A stretch of DNA of 64,000 bases from Vreelandella titanicae BH1 (GCF_000336575.1 NZ_AOPO01000001.1:124001-188000), one strand, 5' to 3'; numbered from the stretch's first letter, positions 17,482-26,362 are shown. Notes: generated by a model not told the origin, from the sequence alone. Translations and numbers: made by a program.

Positions 17482-19222
17482 GCGGCTCCCCTCGAATCGC
17501 TGCGCCAAGATGCTTGAGATCATTGGCCACCTGCTGATGGGGCACGTTAATCTCAATCAACGTAACGCCCGCCTGCAAAGCCTGAGTGTAGGCCGCCATA
17601 AAGGCATCCAGTGACTCTGGCGCGAAGTAGCCAAGCCCAAACATCTTCGCCGCATGCTCGAAGTGCAAGCCGTGGGGCTGGCGATAATAGCGCTCCAGCA
17701 GATCGTCTTCTTTAGGTACCGGCAGCATATGGAAAATACTGCCACCATCGTTATTGAGGATAACCACCACCAGAGGCTGCGTGGCCTGCTTTAACAGCGC
17801 CAAGCTGTTGAGATCATGCAGTGCGCTGGTATCCCCCAGCACAATAGTAGTCGGCTCTGAGCATGTGCAACTGAGGCCGTAAGCCGTGGCAATAAGACCA
17901 TCAATACCGGAAGCCCCGCGATTGGCAAATACCCGTACCGGCGTTTGGCGATGCGTACCCAGCATATTCATTAGCCGCGCGGGCAGGCTATTGCCTATAA
18001 ACAACTGCCCTTCAGCCACCTGCGCTAAAAGGTGACAAACTCCCACCTCTGAGAATGCTGTACAGCGCTCTTCCACAAGCTGACTAGTGCGTCGTTGGAG
18101 GCTGGCCAGCTGATGGCAGGGAGGTTGTTCAGGTATCGTTGGCAAAGCGGCTATAAAGTCGGCGGGCGAGCATATCAAACGGCGCTTAACACAGTAGTCG
18201 GGATCCAACCGCTGGGGCAGCGGATCAACCAACCAGGCATCCTGCCACGGTTGTTGGGCAATAAATTGCGTTAGCCGTTTCGAAATTAACCGACCACCAA
18301 ACTGCAGCAGTACCTCGGCTTTGGCGAGTTCAGCGCAGAAACGCTCATCATGCAGCGTTAGATCAAAGTGAATCAGATTTTGAGGGTCAAAATGAATTTG
18401 GCTCTGTATGTCGGCCAGTAGCGGCCAACCCAACTGCTTGGATAGCTCAACAATCTGCTGCGCCTGCTGGGAGTCATCAACCCTGCCAACCACAATCAGG
18501 CCACGCTGCTGGGCAAACGTTACCCACTCGTTGTTGAGCGCTGGAACCGCAGTACTGAATGACCAATCACTCCACGGTTTTGAAGTCGTCAGCCAGTCCC
18601 TTAGCGGGGCGAGATAATCACCGGTATCCACCAGGCAGTTGCCGGGGTAAAGCGGTTCGCGATAACGGCAATTAATGTGAATCGGCCCGGGCATACGGCG
18701 TTGCTGATCAACAGCTTGATCAACAGTACTGAGTAGAAACGCTGCTTTTATCTCAGCATCCGGCGGCGGCAGGTCGTGGTGAACAATGGTGTGGCGGGAG
18801 AAAATATCCCGTTGGTCAATCGCCTGATTGCTGCCGTTACCCAGCAGTTCAATGGGGCGGTCGGCAGAGAGTACAATAAGCGGGACGCCGAGCAATTTGG
18901 CTTCCACCACCGCCGGGTAAAGGTTGGCCACGGCGGTGCCTGAGGTAGTGATAATAACGACCGGGTGCTGACTGCCCCGGGCAATGCCCAGCGCCATAAA
19001 CCCCAGTCCACGCTCGTCAAAATGGCAGTGGCAGCGCAGCCCGGCATGCTCGCTGGCGGACATAGTCAAAGGCGATGAACGGGAGCCTGGCGCCAGGACT
19101 ACATCGCGCACGCCTAAGCGGTAGAGTTCCTCCAGCATTAGTGCCGCCCATACATGATTAAAGGTGGCGTACTCTTCCATAAAACCACTCTTCACAAAAC
19201 CGTCCGATGTCAGTGCTGTCAT
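17471..19222 (-). CDS. menD: SEPHCHC synthase
   Basis: A thiamine-diphosphate enzyme of 583 residues that joins isochorismate with 2-oxoglutarate, the first committed step to menaquinone. The N-terminal domain has [23 protein letters not shown] (with the cofactor-activating Glu near the conserved region) and [12 protein letters not shown]. The C-terminal domain has the ThDP/Mg motif [12 protein letters not shown] ending in NNDGGSIFH. Start choice: the ATG at 19222 lies 5 bp after the menF stop, which suggests coupling, but an ATG 14 codons later (19180) fits the enteric MenD N-terminus better. Both give a complete enzyme. Confidence 0.95.
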   Translation of the reverse strand: MTALTSDGFVKSGFMEEYATFNHVWAALMLEELYRLGVRDVVLAPGSRSSPLTMSASEHAGLRCHCHFDERGLGFMALGIARGSQHPVVIITTSGTAVANLYPAVVEAKLLGVPLIVLSADRPIELLGNGSNQAIDQRDIFSRHTIVHHDLPPPDAEIKAAFLLSTVDQAVDQQRRMPGPIHINCRYREPLYPGNCLVDTGDYLAPLRDWLTTSKPWSDWSFSTAVPALNNEWVTFAQQRGLIVVGRVDDSQQAQQIVELSKQLGWPLLADIQSQIHFDPQNLIHFDLTLHDERFCAELAKAEVLLQFGGRLISKRLTQFIAQQPWQDAWLVDPLPQRLDPDYCVKRRLICSPADFIAALPTIPEQPPCHQLASLQRRTSQLVEERCTAFSEVGVCHLLAQVAEGQLFIGNSLPARLMNMLGTHRQTPVRVFANRGASGIDGLIATAYGLSCTCSEPTTIVLGDTSALHDLNSLALLKQATQPLVVVILNNDGGSIFHMLPVPKEDDLLERYYRQPHGLHFEHAAKMFGLGYFAPESLDAFMAAYTQALQAGVTLIEINVPHQQVANDLKHLGAAIRGEPREQ

Positions 19223-19227
19223 CTACG

Positions 19228-20553
19228 TTATCCCATCCCAAGCAGCGACATAATGTCAGCAATTTTCGTATCCAGTTCGTGCCACTCCTCGTCTGGCTGT
19301 GAGCCTGCCACAATGCCTGCACCGGCATAAAGGCGAATTGTTTCTGGGCCGATATGGGCGCAGCGAATGGCCACCGCCAGATCGCTGCTGGTGTGACTGA
19401 TTCGGCCGAAAACGCCCGCATACCAACCGCGTCGATGGCGCTCATGTTGGCGAATAAATGCCAGTGCCGACTTGCGGGGAACACCGCCTACCGCTGGGGT
19501 AGGCGGCAGCACTGCCAGCAACTGCTGGTCGGTGACGTCTCGGTGCAACTCGGCGTGAATCAGACGACGGATATGTTGCACCGAGCGCAGCTTAACAATA
19601 TGCGCCTCGCCCATCTGGACGTGAGAGGAGAGCGGCTCAAACTGGGTCAAAAGCTGCTGATATACGCACTGGTTTTCCAGACTGTTTTTCTTATCGGCCA
19701 GCAGTTCATCGGCAAGCGCTTGATCTTGCTGGGTATCCTGCCCACGACGTGTGGTACCCGCCAGCGCCTCGGTCATTAAATGCCTACCTTTACGCTTGTA
19801 GAGCCGTTCCGGCGGGCAGCCGATAAAGGCTTCATGGGGAGTAAATTGGACGCCAAAGTGAAAACAGTCGGCGGCACCGGCCTGCCAGCGTGCTAGCAGC
19901 GCCCAAGGGCTGGGCGTTTCAGGTGTGGTTAGGCACGTCTCCCGTGAGAGCACCACCTTGGGTGTGTGACTCAGGTGATCAGGATGGGTGACCTGCTCTA
20001 CCGACGCCGTCCACTCTTTCTGCGTAGGATGGTCTTCACGCTGATAAACATTCGGCAGCAAGCAAGGCAGCGGCTGCTCCTCTTCCAGGGCAGCCAAACA
20101 GGCACGAGCCTGGGCTATCTCGGCCTCTGGGCAGCGATCATCAAAGCGCAGGTTGAGTGATAGCGTCGCCCCAGCTTGGTGGCGTCTAAGCTCTATACGC
20201 GGCAGCAAAAAGTGGCAGTCAGGAAAGTGCTGCCACCCTGACGTACCGGGGTCGAAGGCCATGCCACCGAAATAGTCCGGCTGTTCGCCACCACTATCGG
20301 CCAGCACAGCAAGATCAGCCTGTAGCGCCGCTAAGGAACCAAACGCCTTAACAATCCCCAGCGCAGCATACTCAACGGCGCCAGCATCACGGGATTGCCA
20401 ATAAAGGAGAGGGTAAACGCTCTGCACGTTTAACCACCCCATCAGGTTACCGACCTGACAGGGCGTATTTAGGCGCATAAACCCTTTTTTATCCGTATGA
20501 CGAAGCGCATCAAGCTGATGTTTGAGTGCTTCAATAGGGTGTGTAGAGTGCAT
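19228..20553 (-). CDS. menF: Isochorismate synthase
   Basis: A 441-residue chorismate-binding enzyme that isomerises chorismate to isochorismate. The C-terminal catalytic domain has FIGCPPERLYKR, ALAGTTRRG, HIVKLRSVQHI, LPPTPAVGGVP with the conserved GGVP turn, and YAGVFGRI and AGAGIVAGSQPDEEW, all typical of MenF/EntC. It is the first men gene on the minus strand and is followed by menD 5 bp later. It starts 28 bp after the DoxX-like gene, so its promoter may lie upstream of that gene. MenF rather than EntC is fixed by context. Confidence 0.94.
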   Translation of the reverse strand: MHSTHPIEALKHQLDALRHTDKKGFMRLNTPCQVGNLMGWLNVQSVYPLLYWQSRDAGAVEYAALGIVKAFGSLAALQADLAVLADSGGEQPDYFGGMAFDPGTSGWQHFPDCHFLLPRIELRRHQAGATLSLNLRFDDRCPEAEIAQARACLAALEEEQPLPCLLPNVYQREDHPTQKEWTASVEQVTHPDHLSHTPKVVLSRETCLTTPETPSPWALLARWQAGAADCFHFGVQFTPHEAFIGCPPERLYKRKGRHLMTEALAGTTRRGQDTQQDQALADELLADKKNSLENQCVYQQLLTQFEPLSSHVQMGEAHIVKLRSVQHIRRLIHAELHRDVTDQQLLAVLPPTPAVGGVPRKSALAFIRQHERHRRGWYAGVFGRISHTSSDLAVAIRCAHIGPETIRLYAGAGIVAGSQPDEEWHELDTKIADIMSLLGMG

Positions 20554-20581
20554 AATTCGCCTGTTAGAGCAGCGTTTTCAA

Positions 20582-21085
20582 TTACCTGCTAGCAGCTGCC
20601 GGGTACTTCAAGCCTAGCTTTTTTTTCATATAGGGTAGCACCCACCGATCACCGCCAAACCGCCCTGCATTGGCACCCGCCACCAGTAAAAAGAAAGTCA
20701 GCGCAATCATCCATGGATTAGTGGACACCGTGCCTGCTATCAAAAACGACATGTTCATCACGATGGCAAAAAACGCAGCAAACGAGGTCAGTACACCAAC
20801 GATCAAACCCAGGCCCACTAACACTTCTCCCAACGGTATAATGAGATTAATGACATCCGCATTGGGCAACGCAAAATTCTCTAAAAAGGCAACATAATTA
20901 GGGTAAACCGCGCTTCCCTCTCGCATCACAGGGTTGGCAACAGCATTGCTTAAGAAGCCCTCGGCGTTAAAGCCACCGATCATTTTACCGATGCCCAAGG
21001 TTAGCCAGGTGATGCCTAAATAGAGCCGTAGCAGTAACCAAACTACCGCCATATATTTGTTATGTCTAAATAAGTCGCCAATCAT
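20582..21085 (-). CDS. DoxX-family membrane protein
   Basis: A 167-residue protein with four predicted membrane helices. The LRLYLGITWLTLGIGKMIGGF start and PLGEVLVGLGLIVG are DoxX/DoxD-family features. Some relatives are small subunits of quinone-linked thiosulfate oxidoreductases; most are uncharacterised. It lies 28 bp upstream of menF on the same strand and is divergent from menA, so it appears to be the leading gene of the menFDH transcript. A quinone-related role is inferred only from this position. An FNR-like site at 21144-21157 lies 59 bp upstream. Confidence 0.8.
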   Translation of the reverse strand: MIGDLFRHNKYMAVVWLLLRLYLGITWLTLGIGKMIGGFNAEGFLSNAVANPVMREGSAVYPNYVAFLENFALPNADVINLIIPLGEVLVGLGLIVGVLTSFAAFFAIVMNMSFLIAGTVSTNPWMIALTFFLLVAGANAGRFGGDRWVLPYMKKKLGLKYPAAASR

Positions 21086-21143
21086 CGCGTAAACTCCTAC
21101 TCAAGGGGTGCTTGCAGTGTGGGACAAGATGACGCGGCATATT

Positions 21144-21157
21144 TTGACTTAGATCTA
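21144..21157. promoter_or_regulatory. Degenerate FNR/ANR-like site between doxX-menFDH and menA
   Basis: The sequence TTGACttagATCTA matches eight of the ten conserved positions of the FNR consensus. It lies 59 bp upstream of the DoxX-like start and 41 bp upstream of the menA start, where it could control both. Two mismatches make the call tentative, but a second anaerobic control point in the same gene cluster would be expected. Confidence 0.4.
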
Positions 21158-21197
21158 CTTTTCCGCACTTAATCATACATTGCCGAATGTTTATTAA

Positions 21198-22154
21198 ATG
21201 AAAACGGTCAACAGGAATATCAACGGAATGGGTCAAAATAGTAAGTGCCGCCACTACCAAGCCTGGGTATTAGCTGCTCGCCCCCGAACGCTACCGCTAG
21301 CCTGTGCTTCCATTCTGCTGGGCAGTGGGCTAGCCGCGAGTGTGGATGCTCTGAATATGGCAGTACTTGTGCTTGCCCTACTGACCGCCATTGCGCTTCA
21401 AGTGCTGTCTAATTTAGCCAACGATTACGGTGATGCTGCATCGGGTGCTGATGACGAACAGCGTATAGGGCCTGCAAGAGCGGTCTCTTCTGGCTTGCTT
21501 AGCGCGGAAAAAATGCGCACGGGAATGATCATTGCGGCCACGGTTGCCGCGTTACTGGGGCTATTATTGCTGGTCGCCGCGTTTGGAAATCAGTGGGGGC
21601 AAATCCTCATCTTCATTCTCTTAGGGGCTGCGGCCCTGTTGGCAGCAGTGACCTATACCGTTGGTCTAGGTGGCACCCCTTATGGCTACCGAGGGTTTGG
21701 GGACATTGCGGTCTTTATGTTTTTTGGTCTGCTTGGCGTATTGGGCACCTACTATCTACATGTACAGCAACTAAGCTGGCTGCCGTTTTTACCTGCTGCC
21801 GCCTGCGGTTTGCTGGCAACCGCCGTGCTCAATGTGAATAACGTGCGCGATATCGAAAGCGATGCGCGTAACGGCAAGATCACCGTGGCGGTGCGCCTTG
21901 GCCGCACTAAGGCGATTCGCTACCACTGGGCGCTGCTGGGATTGGCGCTGCTGCTTACCTTGAACTATTTAGTTGCGCTGCCGGTGTCGTGGGTGGGATG
22001 GAGCTGCCTGCTGGTGGCCAAGCCACTGACTGACGCAGCCAGAACGTTAAGCCATACCCGTGATGGCGAGATGCTAACCAATATGCTGAAGAAAACGGCC
22101 ATTTCAACGCTGCTTTATAGCGTACTGCTCTCTATTGGCTTGGCATTGTTTTAA
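21198..22154 (+). CDS. menA: 1,4-Dihydroxy-2-naphthoate polyprenyltransferase
   Basis: A 318-residue UbiA-superfamily prenyltransferase with about eight to nine membrane helices that attaches the isoprenoid tail to DHNA, giving demethylmenaquinone. The first Asp-rich motif NLANDYGDAASGADDEQR begins at residue 73, followed by GPARAVSSG; the second Asp motif is NNVRDIESDARNGK near residue 214. These are the MenA forms, not UbiA. An internal ATG at 21228 is an alternative start. The methylase (UbiE/MenG), shared with ubiquinone synthesis, is not in this window. It is divergent from the doxX-menFDH run. Confidence 0.94.
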   Translation: MKTVNRNINGMGQNSKCRHYQAWVLAARPRTLPLACASILLGSGLAASVDALNMAVLVLALLTAIALQVLSNLANDYGDAASGADDEQRIGPARAVSSGLLSAEKMRTGMIIAATVAALLGLLLLVAAFGNQWGQILIFILLGAAALLAAVTYTVGLGGTPYGYRGFGDIAVFMFFGLLGVLGTYYLHVQQLSWLPFLPAAACGLLATAVLNVNNVRDIESDARNGKITVAVRLGRTKAIRYHWALLGLALLLTLNYLVALPVSWVGWSCLLVAKPLTDAARTLSHTRDGEMLTNMLKKTAISTLLYSVLLSIGLALF

Positions 22155-22163
22155 AGCCCCCAA

Positions 22164-22183
22164 AGCGGGGCAACCACCCCGCT
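22164..22183. terminator. Weak bidirectional hairpin between convergent menA and ABM-domain gene
   Basis: A 7-bp stem, AGCGGGG and CCCCGCT, with a 6-base loop lies in the gap between two convergent genes. Only short T-rich sequence follows on either strand, so termination is plausible but not strong. Confidence 0.4.
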
Positions 22184-22213
22184 GACAACCTGCTTCGTTT
22201 AGCCGTACACGGC

Positions 22214-22516
22214 TTACAGCACCACCTCATAACCTTCAAACTTTGGTGGGCCAAGATAAATACCTTCGGGTGACTTGGCATTGGCATGGGCCTTCCGGAA
22301 CGCATCTGACTTAGTCCAGGCGCGGAAGGCTTCTTCCGACTCCCACACGCTGTGGGAGATAAACACGGTGTGATCTTCCTGGCTTTCACCCTGCAGCATC
22401 TTGAACTGTTTAAAGCCCGGCACTTCATCCAAGTGAGAGTCGCGGTTACGCCACACCTCTAAAAAATCCTCTTCGCGGCCTGGGGCAATCCGAAAACGGT
22501 TCATCGCGATATACAT
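22214..22516 (-). CDS. ABM-domain monooxygenase-like protein
   Basis: A 100-residue protein with the ferredoxin-like alpha-beta fold of antibiotic biosynthesis monooxygenases. Features are an N-terminal strand with NRFRIAPGRE, then FLEVWRNRDS, GFKQFKML, and the HSVWESEEAFRAWTKSDAFRKAH core, which resembles HmoA/IsdG-type haem-degrading enzymes. The function could be haem degradation or quinol oxidation; I cannot choose from sequence. It is a single gene convergent with menA. Confidence 0.8.
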   Translation of the reverse strand: MYIAMNRFRIAPGREEDFLEVWRNRDSHLDEVPGFKQFKMLQGESQEDHTVFISHSVWESEEAFRAWTKSDAFRKAHANAKSPEGIYLGPPKFEGYEVVL

Positions 22517-22644
22517 CGTTACTCTCCTACTGGTTTGTTCCTGCAGAGTTGATCCTGCTGGATTGATTACGCAAACGCTACCTTGATGGTAACGTCATGG
22601 CATAGTGACGAATAGCTCTCAACCGTCAGGTATCAGTATTATTA

Positions 22645-22796
22645 ATGGCTAAGGCACCTATCCAGGTCGTTTGGTTCAAACGCGAGTACGCATTCATGAT
22701 CACGCGCCGTTTGCTAACGCAGCCGCGGCGGGCCCCACGTTGCCCGTATTCGCCATTGAACCCGACCAAAGAAGCCAGCCAAGTGATTGTGGATAA
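22645..22796 (+). pseudogene. Deoxyribodipyrimidine photolyase/cryptochrome remnant (N-terminus, frameshifted)
   Basis: The first 13 codons read MAKAPIQVVWFKR, the start of the photolyase N-terminal domain. At base 22685 the frame breaks. Reading on from 22686 in the other frame gives VRIHDHAPFANAAAAGPTLP then VFAIEPD, continuing the family's KRDLRxHDHAPL...P(V/L)F pattern, before a stop at 22794. A single-base deletion inside the KRDLR motif explains the break. Only about 50 of some 480-500 residues are recognisable; the rest of the gene is gone. Reverse-strand reading frames here have no support. Confidence 0.8.
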
Positions 22797-23014
22797 ACTC
22801 GCCAGCCAGCGATGCCCAAGCCAACGCACGAAAACAAAATATTGAAAAACCATAACGGCTAGACTCACTCCGCTCTCAACAAACCTGCACGATCTTACAA
22901 TACGCTTATCAACTTTTCTCATACGCTTCCAGCATAGCAGCTAGCTTCAATGTTCTGCTGTAAGCCCATTAGCCATAACTAAAAAATTCACATTTTGGGA
23001 AAAAGTGATTGGCA

Positions 23015-23737
23015 ATGATGAATAAATATTTAAACACCAAAAAAGTGCTCTCTGCTTCAAATACAGCAGAGTATCGGGTTCTGCTTCCGCTGCTATTAAC
23101 GGCCATCTTTGCAATAGCACCTGTTAGCATGCTATTCGGCTTTACTGCTTACAAAGCAGACTGGAGCATTGTCGAAATTTTTCTCGTAAGCCTACTAGGC
23201 TTTTCTGGGAGCGGGCAGTTTGCCGCTCTACCTCTCTCTGAGTCTGGGGCCAGTTTTTTAACTATTGCTTTCGTTACCACTATGATCAATAGCCGATATT
23301 TTGCAATTTCGCTTTCATGCTCAAAAAAATTACCAAAAAACAAGTTGCTTAAGGTTTTTGCGTCCCATGTACTCGGCGACGAAGCGTACGCTATTGAGCA
23401 GGGACATAACCAAAGAGCCATGCTGATAATTCGCTTCACCATTTTCTTGTCCTGGATACTCTTTGGGGTAGCAGGCGGCATTATAGCTGGGCTGTTTCCC
23501 AACCTTTTACCTGACGACATCAATGCCAGTATTCCTGCGAGCTTGGTGCTTCTTTTTCTTGCCATCTCGTATCTTCAAAACCGACCTTATAAAAGTGGTT
23601 TGATAACTGTTCCAAAGGCAACGTTAGGCTTTTTAATAAGCGGGCTTTTCTATTACACCCTTGGTGGCATCTACTTTTGGATCCCCTCCATCATTCTATT
23701 ATCCACTATCTCCTATCTACTGAATAGAAAATATTGA
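23015..23737 (+). CDS. azlC: AzlC-family branched-chain amino acid exporter large subunit
   Basis: A 240-residue membrane protein with about five to six helices. The segment FGFTAYKADWSIVEIFLVSL then GFSGSGQFAAL, MINSRYFAISLS and HVLGDEAYA is the AzlC pattern. AzlC with the small subunit AzlD forms a two-component exporter of branched-chain amino acids or analogues. I use the ATG at 23015; a TTG at 23009 and an ATG at 23018 are alternatives and the ribosome-binding site is weak. The gene is clearly more AT-rich than its surroundings, with many AAA and TTT codons, suggesting transfer. Confidence 0.88.
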   Translation: MMNKYLNTKKVLSASNTAEYRVLLPLLLTAIFAIAPVSMLFGFTAYKADWSIVEIFLVSLLGFSGSGQFAALPLSESGASFLTIAFVTTMINSRYFAISLSCSKKLPKNKLLKVFASHVLGDEAYAIEQGHNQRAMLIIRFTIFLSWILFGVAGGIIAGLFPNLLPDDINASIPASLVLLFLAISYLQNRPYKSGLITVPKATLGFLISGLFYYTLGGIYFWIPSIILLSTISYLLNRKY

Positions 23738-23746
23738 GGAACAAAT

Positions 23747-24043
23747 ATGGCAGATAATTTTTTGGTGATTTTGGCTCTTCTACTTACAAGTGTCATGGTA
23801 AGAGTTCTGCCCTCTTTGTTCACGATTAACTTCGGCGCAAAAGCCCAGTATCTAATTGAGGAAATATTGCCTACTTCTATTTTTATTTGTTTCATCACTT
23901 ACATCGTGATACCAGAGATGGCTAACGGGCTTAACCTATCTATTTTTTCTTTTATTGCAGTAGGCATATTGGCAGTTATATTAAAAAGTGGACTATTCCT
24001 AACAACAGTCGTCGCCACCACTCTATATTACGTATTGAGCTGA
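23747..24043 (+). CDS. azlD: AzlD-family exporter small subunit
   Basis: A 98-residue protein with three hydrophobic segments. The start ADNFLVILALLLTSVMVRVLP and the YLIEEILPTSIF stretch match AzlD. It starts 9 bp after azlC with an AGGA ribosome-binding site, as expected for the obligatory partner. It shares the low GC of azlC. Confidence 0.87.
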   Translation: MADNFLVILALLLTSVMVRVLPSLFTINFGAKAQYLIEEILPTSIFICFITYIVIPEMANGLNLSIFSFIAVGILAVILKSGLFLTTVVATTLYYVLS

Positions 24044-24176
24044 ATAGCCCGCAATACGAGAGCGCTTCAAGGACAGGCTATATAAACTGTCAAAATTGGC
24101 TCACTAGCTTTACTTATTCATATATTCCGTTGCATGATAATCCTGCAGTCAGACAGAAGCCGATAACTTACCGCCT

Positions 24177-24974
24177 ATGCTAAATTCTTTTAATACACAG
24201 ATAGAAAGATTTGAAGCCTTTTTTTCTGGCGTTGCTTTCGAGCCCCATCGGCACGATACGTATGCTGTAGGTAGAACCCTTGCAGGGGTTCATTGCTTCA
24301 ATTACCGAGGTGAAAAAAGAACTAGCTTACCTGGCAATACCATTGTGATTCATCCTGATGAACTCCACGACGGTGAGGCTGGAACGAATGACGGCTTCCA
24401 CTACCGCATCATGTATATTGAACCCTTTGCTCTTCAAGCGGTGCTTGGTGGCCGCACCTTACCCTACATAAAGGGTGGCGTTAGCACAGACCCTCGGCTT
24501 TATGCCGCCACAGAATTTCTTATGAATGACCTCCAAACTGCTCATGAGCAGCTTGAAGGGGAAGATATCGTCTTCGAACTAGCCAATGTTCTCTCTGCTG
24601 TTGCCGGTCACAAAAGAGGTAGGGTGGCATACGACTATAACGCTGCAGAAAAGGCTAGAGAATATATCCACGATTCATTGGATTCTCATATCACACTTGA
24701 TGATTTAGCGTTGGTGAGCGGCCGTGAAAAGTGGAGTTTATCAAGAGATTTCAGGGCATTATATGGAACAAGCCCATACCGTTACTTGACCATGCGGCGT
24801 CTTGCGTTCGTAAAACGCTATTTGACCCATGGTTATTCGTTGTCGTACGCCTCAGTTTCAGCTGGTTTCAATGACCAGAGCCATATGACAAATCACTTCA
24901 AGAAAGCCTTCGGTCTTACTCCCACTCAGTGGTTATCTAGGTTTAAACAAAACTGTAGGGGTAGTGGCTCATAA
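24177..24974 (+). CDS. AraC-family transcriptional regulator
   Basis: A 265-residue regulator with an N-terminal cupin-like AraC sensing domain (FEPHRHDTYAVG with the HRHD motif, then LPGNTIVIHPDELHDGEAG) and a C-terminal double helix-turn-helix. The second helix-turn-helix reads SLSYASVSAGFNDQSHMTNHFKKAFGLTPTQW in segments. This architecture is common next to LysE- and AzlCD-type exporters, which such regulators activate in response to an amino acid. It follows azlD by 133 bp on the same strand and probably controls azlCD. Confidence 0.87.
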   Translation: MLNSFNTQIERFEAFFSGVAFEPHRHDTYAVGRTLAGVHCFNYRGEKRTSLPGNTIVIHPDELHDGEAGTNDGFHYRIMYIEPFALQAVLGGRTLPYIKGGVSTDPRLYAATEFLMNDLQTAHEQLEGEDIVFELANVLSAVAGHKRGRVAYDYNAAEKAREYIHDSLDSHITLDDLALVSGREKWSLSRDFRALYGTSPYRYLTMRRLAFVKRYLTHGYSLSYASVSAGFNDQSHMTNHFKKAFGLTPTQWLSRFKQNCRGSGS

Positions 24975-25012
24975 TCACACTGCAACCCCAAAACTTTCCC
25001 CACCATGAAATA

Positions 25013-25062
25013 AAAACCCGCTCTCGCCAACAGCTTTCACTGTTTGACGAGGGCGGGCTTTG
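25013..25062. terminator. Bidirectional terminator between AraC gene and gabT
   Basis: A stem of about 11 bp (ACCCGCTCTCG pairing with CGAGGGCGGGC, one wobble pair) is flanked by AAAA on one side and CTTT on the other. It sits between the convergent AraC and gabT genes. Confidence 0.7.
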
Positions 25063-25079
25063 TGATGCTTAGAAGAGTA

Positions 25080-26354
25080 TTAGCTAAGCGCTTCCAGGGA
25101 CTGCTCGATAATGCTGAGCCCTTCTTCCAACACCGCGGAAGAGACGGTTAGCGGCACCAGAATGCGGATGCTGTTGCCGTAGAAGCCGCAGGAGAGAAGG
25201 ATCAGGCCTTTCTCGCGGGCTTTGGCACAGAGCGCACCGGTTAGCGCTGTATCGGGTTTTCCTTCGCTATCGAGCAATTCGAACGCTGCCATGGCGCCTA
25301 GCTGGCGGCCGTGGGCAACGGCGGGGAATCGCTCTTCCCAAACAGCAAAACGCTCCGCGAGCATCTTGCCCATCTGCTCGCTGCGCTCAAGAATATTTTC
25401 CTCTTCGATCACCTCGATCACCGCCAGCGCTGCCGCGCAGGAGAGCGGATTGCCGCTGTAGGTGCCGCCTAGCGAGTTGGGGCCGGAGGCGTCCATTACC
25501 TTGGCGGTACCCACAACAGCCGACAGCGGCATGCCGTTAGCGAGGCTTTTGGCGGTGGTGAGAATATCCGCTTCGATGTCGCTATGTTCGAGGGCAAATA
25601 GCTTGCCGGTGCGGGCGAAGCCGGACTGCACTTCATCGGCGATCAGTAGAATGCCGTGCTCGTCGCACAGCGCGCGCAGCGCTTTAAGGTAATCCGGTGA
25701 CGCAATATAGAAGCCGCCTTCACCTTGAACCGGCTCAATCACGATGGCCGCTGTACGGTGCGGGGCGATATCGGTTTTGAACAGCGTGCGAATGGCATCC
25801 AAAGACGCTTCTTCGCTGATGCCGTGCAGCGGATTCGGGAATGGGGCGCGGAACACGTCGCCCGGCATCGGGCCGAAGTCGTTCTTGTACGGTAGCACCT
25901 TGCCGGTCATGGCCAGGGTCATCATGGTGCGTCCGTGGAAAGCGCCGTCGAAGGTAATAATGCCGGTGCGGCCAGTGGCAGCGCGGGCAATCTTCACGGC
26001 GTTTTCCAGCGCTTCGGCACCGGTGTTGACCAGCATCGCTTTGCGCTCAGGGCCGCGCACCGGGCTTAGTTCGCAAAGCTTTTGGCACAGCTGCACATAG
26101 GGCGCGTAGGAAATGACCGCGGCGCTGGTGTGCATAACTTTCTTGAGCTGCGCTTCAACGGCGGCGACGATTTTCGGGTGGCGGTGGCCCAAGTTCAGCA
26201 CACCAATACCGCCCGCGAAGTCGATCCAGCGGTTGCCGTCGGCATCCCACAGCTCAGCATTTTCAGCGCGCTCGGCAAACTGGGTTGTCGGCGTGGCAGC
26301 ACCGTTAGCCACGTAGCGGTTTTTCAGGTCGTTCAATTCTTGGTTAGTCATCAT
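25080..26354 (-). CDS. gabT: 4-Aminobutyrate aminotransferase
   Basis: A 424-residue class III PLP aminotransferase converting GABA and 2-oxoglutarate to succinate semialdehyde and glutamate. Signatures include FAGGIGVLNLGHRHP, NTGAEALENAVKIAR, TFDGAFHGRT, IADEVQSGFARTG and TTAKSLANGMPLSAV with the Schiff-base Lys. Length equals E. coli GabT (426). The ATG at 26354 has AAGGA 5 bp upstream. It is the last gene of the permease-gabD-gabT operon, 8 bp after gabD, and ends at a strong terminator. Confidence 0.94.
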   Translation of the reverse strand: MMTNQELNDLKNRYVANGAATPTTQFAERAENAELWDADGNRWIDFAGGIGVLNLGHRHPKIVAAVEAQLKKVMHTSAAVISYAPYVQLCQKLCELSPVRGPERKAMLVNTGAEALENAVKIARAATGRTGIITFDGAFHGRTMMTLAMTGKVLPYKNDFGPMPGDVFRAPFPNPLHGISEEASLDAIRTLFKTDIAPHRTAAIVIEPVQGEGGFYIASPDYLKALRALCDEHGILLIADEVQSGFARTGKLFALEHSDIEADILTTAKSLANGMPLSAVVGTAKVMDASGPNSLGGTYSGNPLSCAAALAVIEVIEEENILERSEQMGKMLAERFAVWEERFPAVAHGRQLGAMAAFELLDSEGKPDTALTGALCAKAREKGLILLSCGFYGNSIRILVPLTVSSAVLEEGLSIIEQSLEALS

Positions 26355-26362
26355 AGCTTTCC

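Noticed and set aside
22626..22922. Open frame of 98 codons on the minus strand over the photolyase remnant
   Set aside because: The plus strand shows clear photolyase residues in two frames. The minus-strand translation resembles nothing and has no ribosome-binding site.
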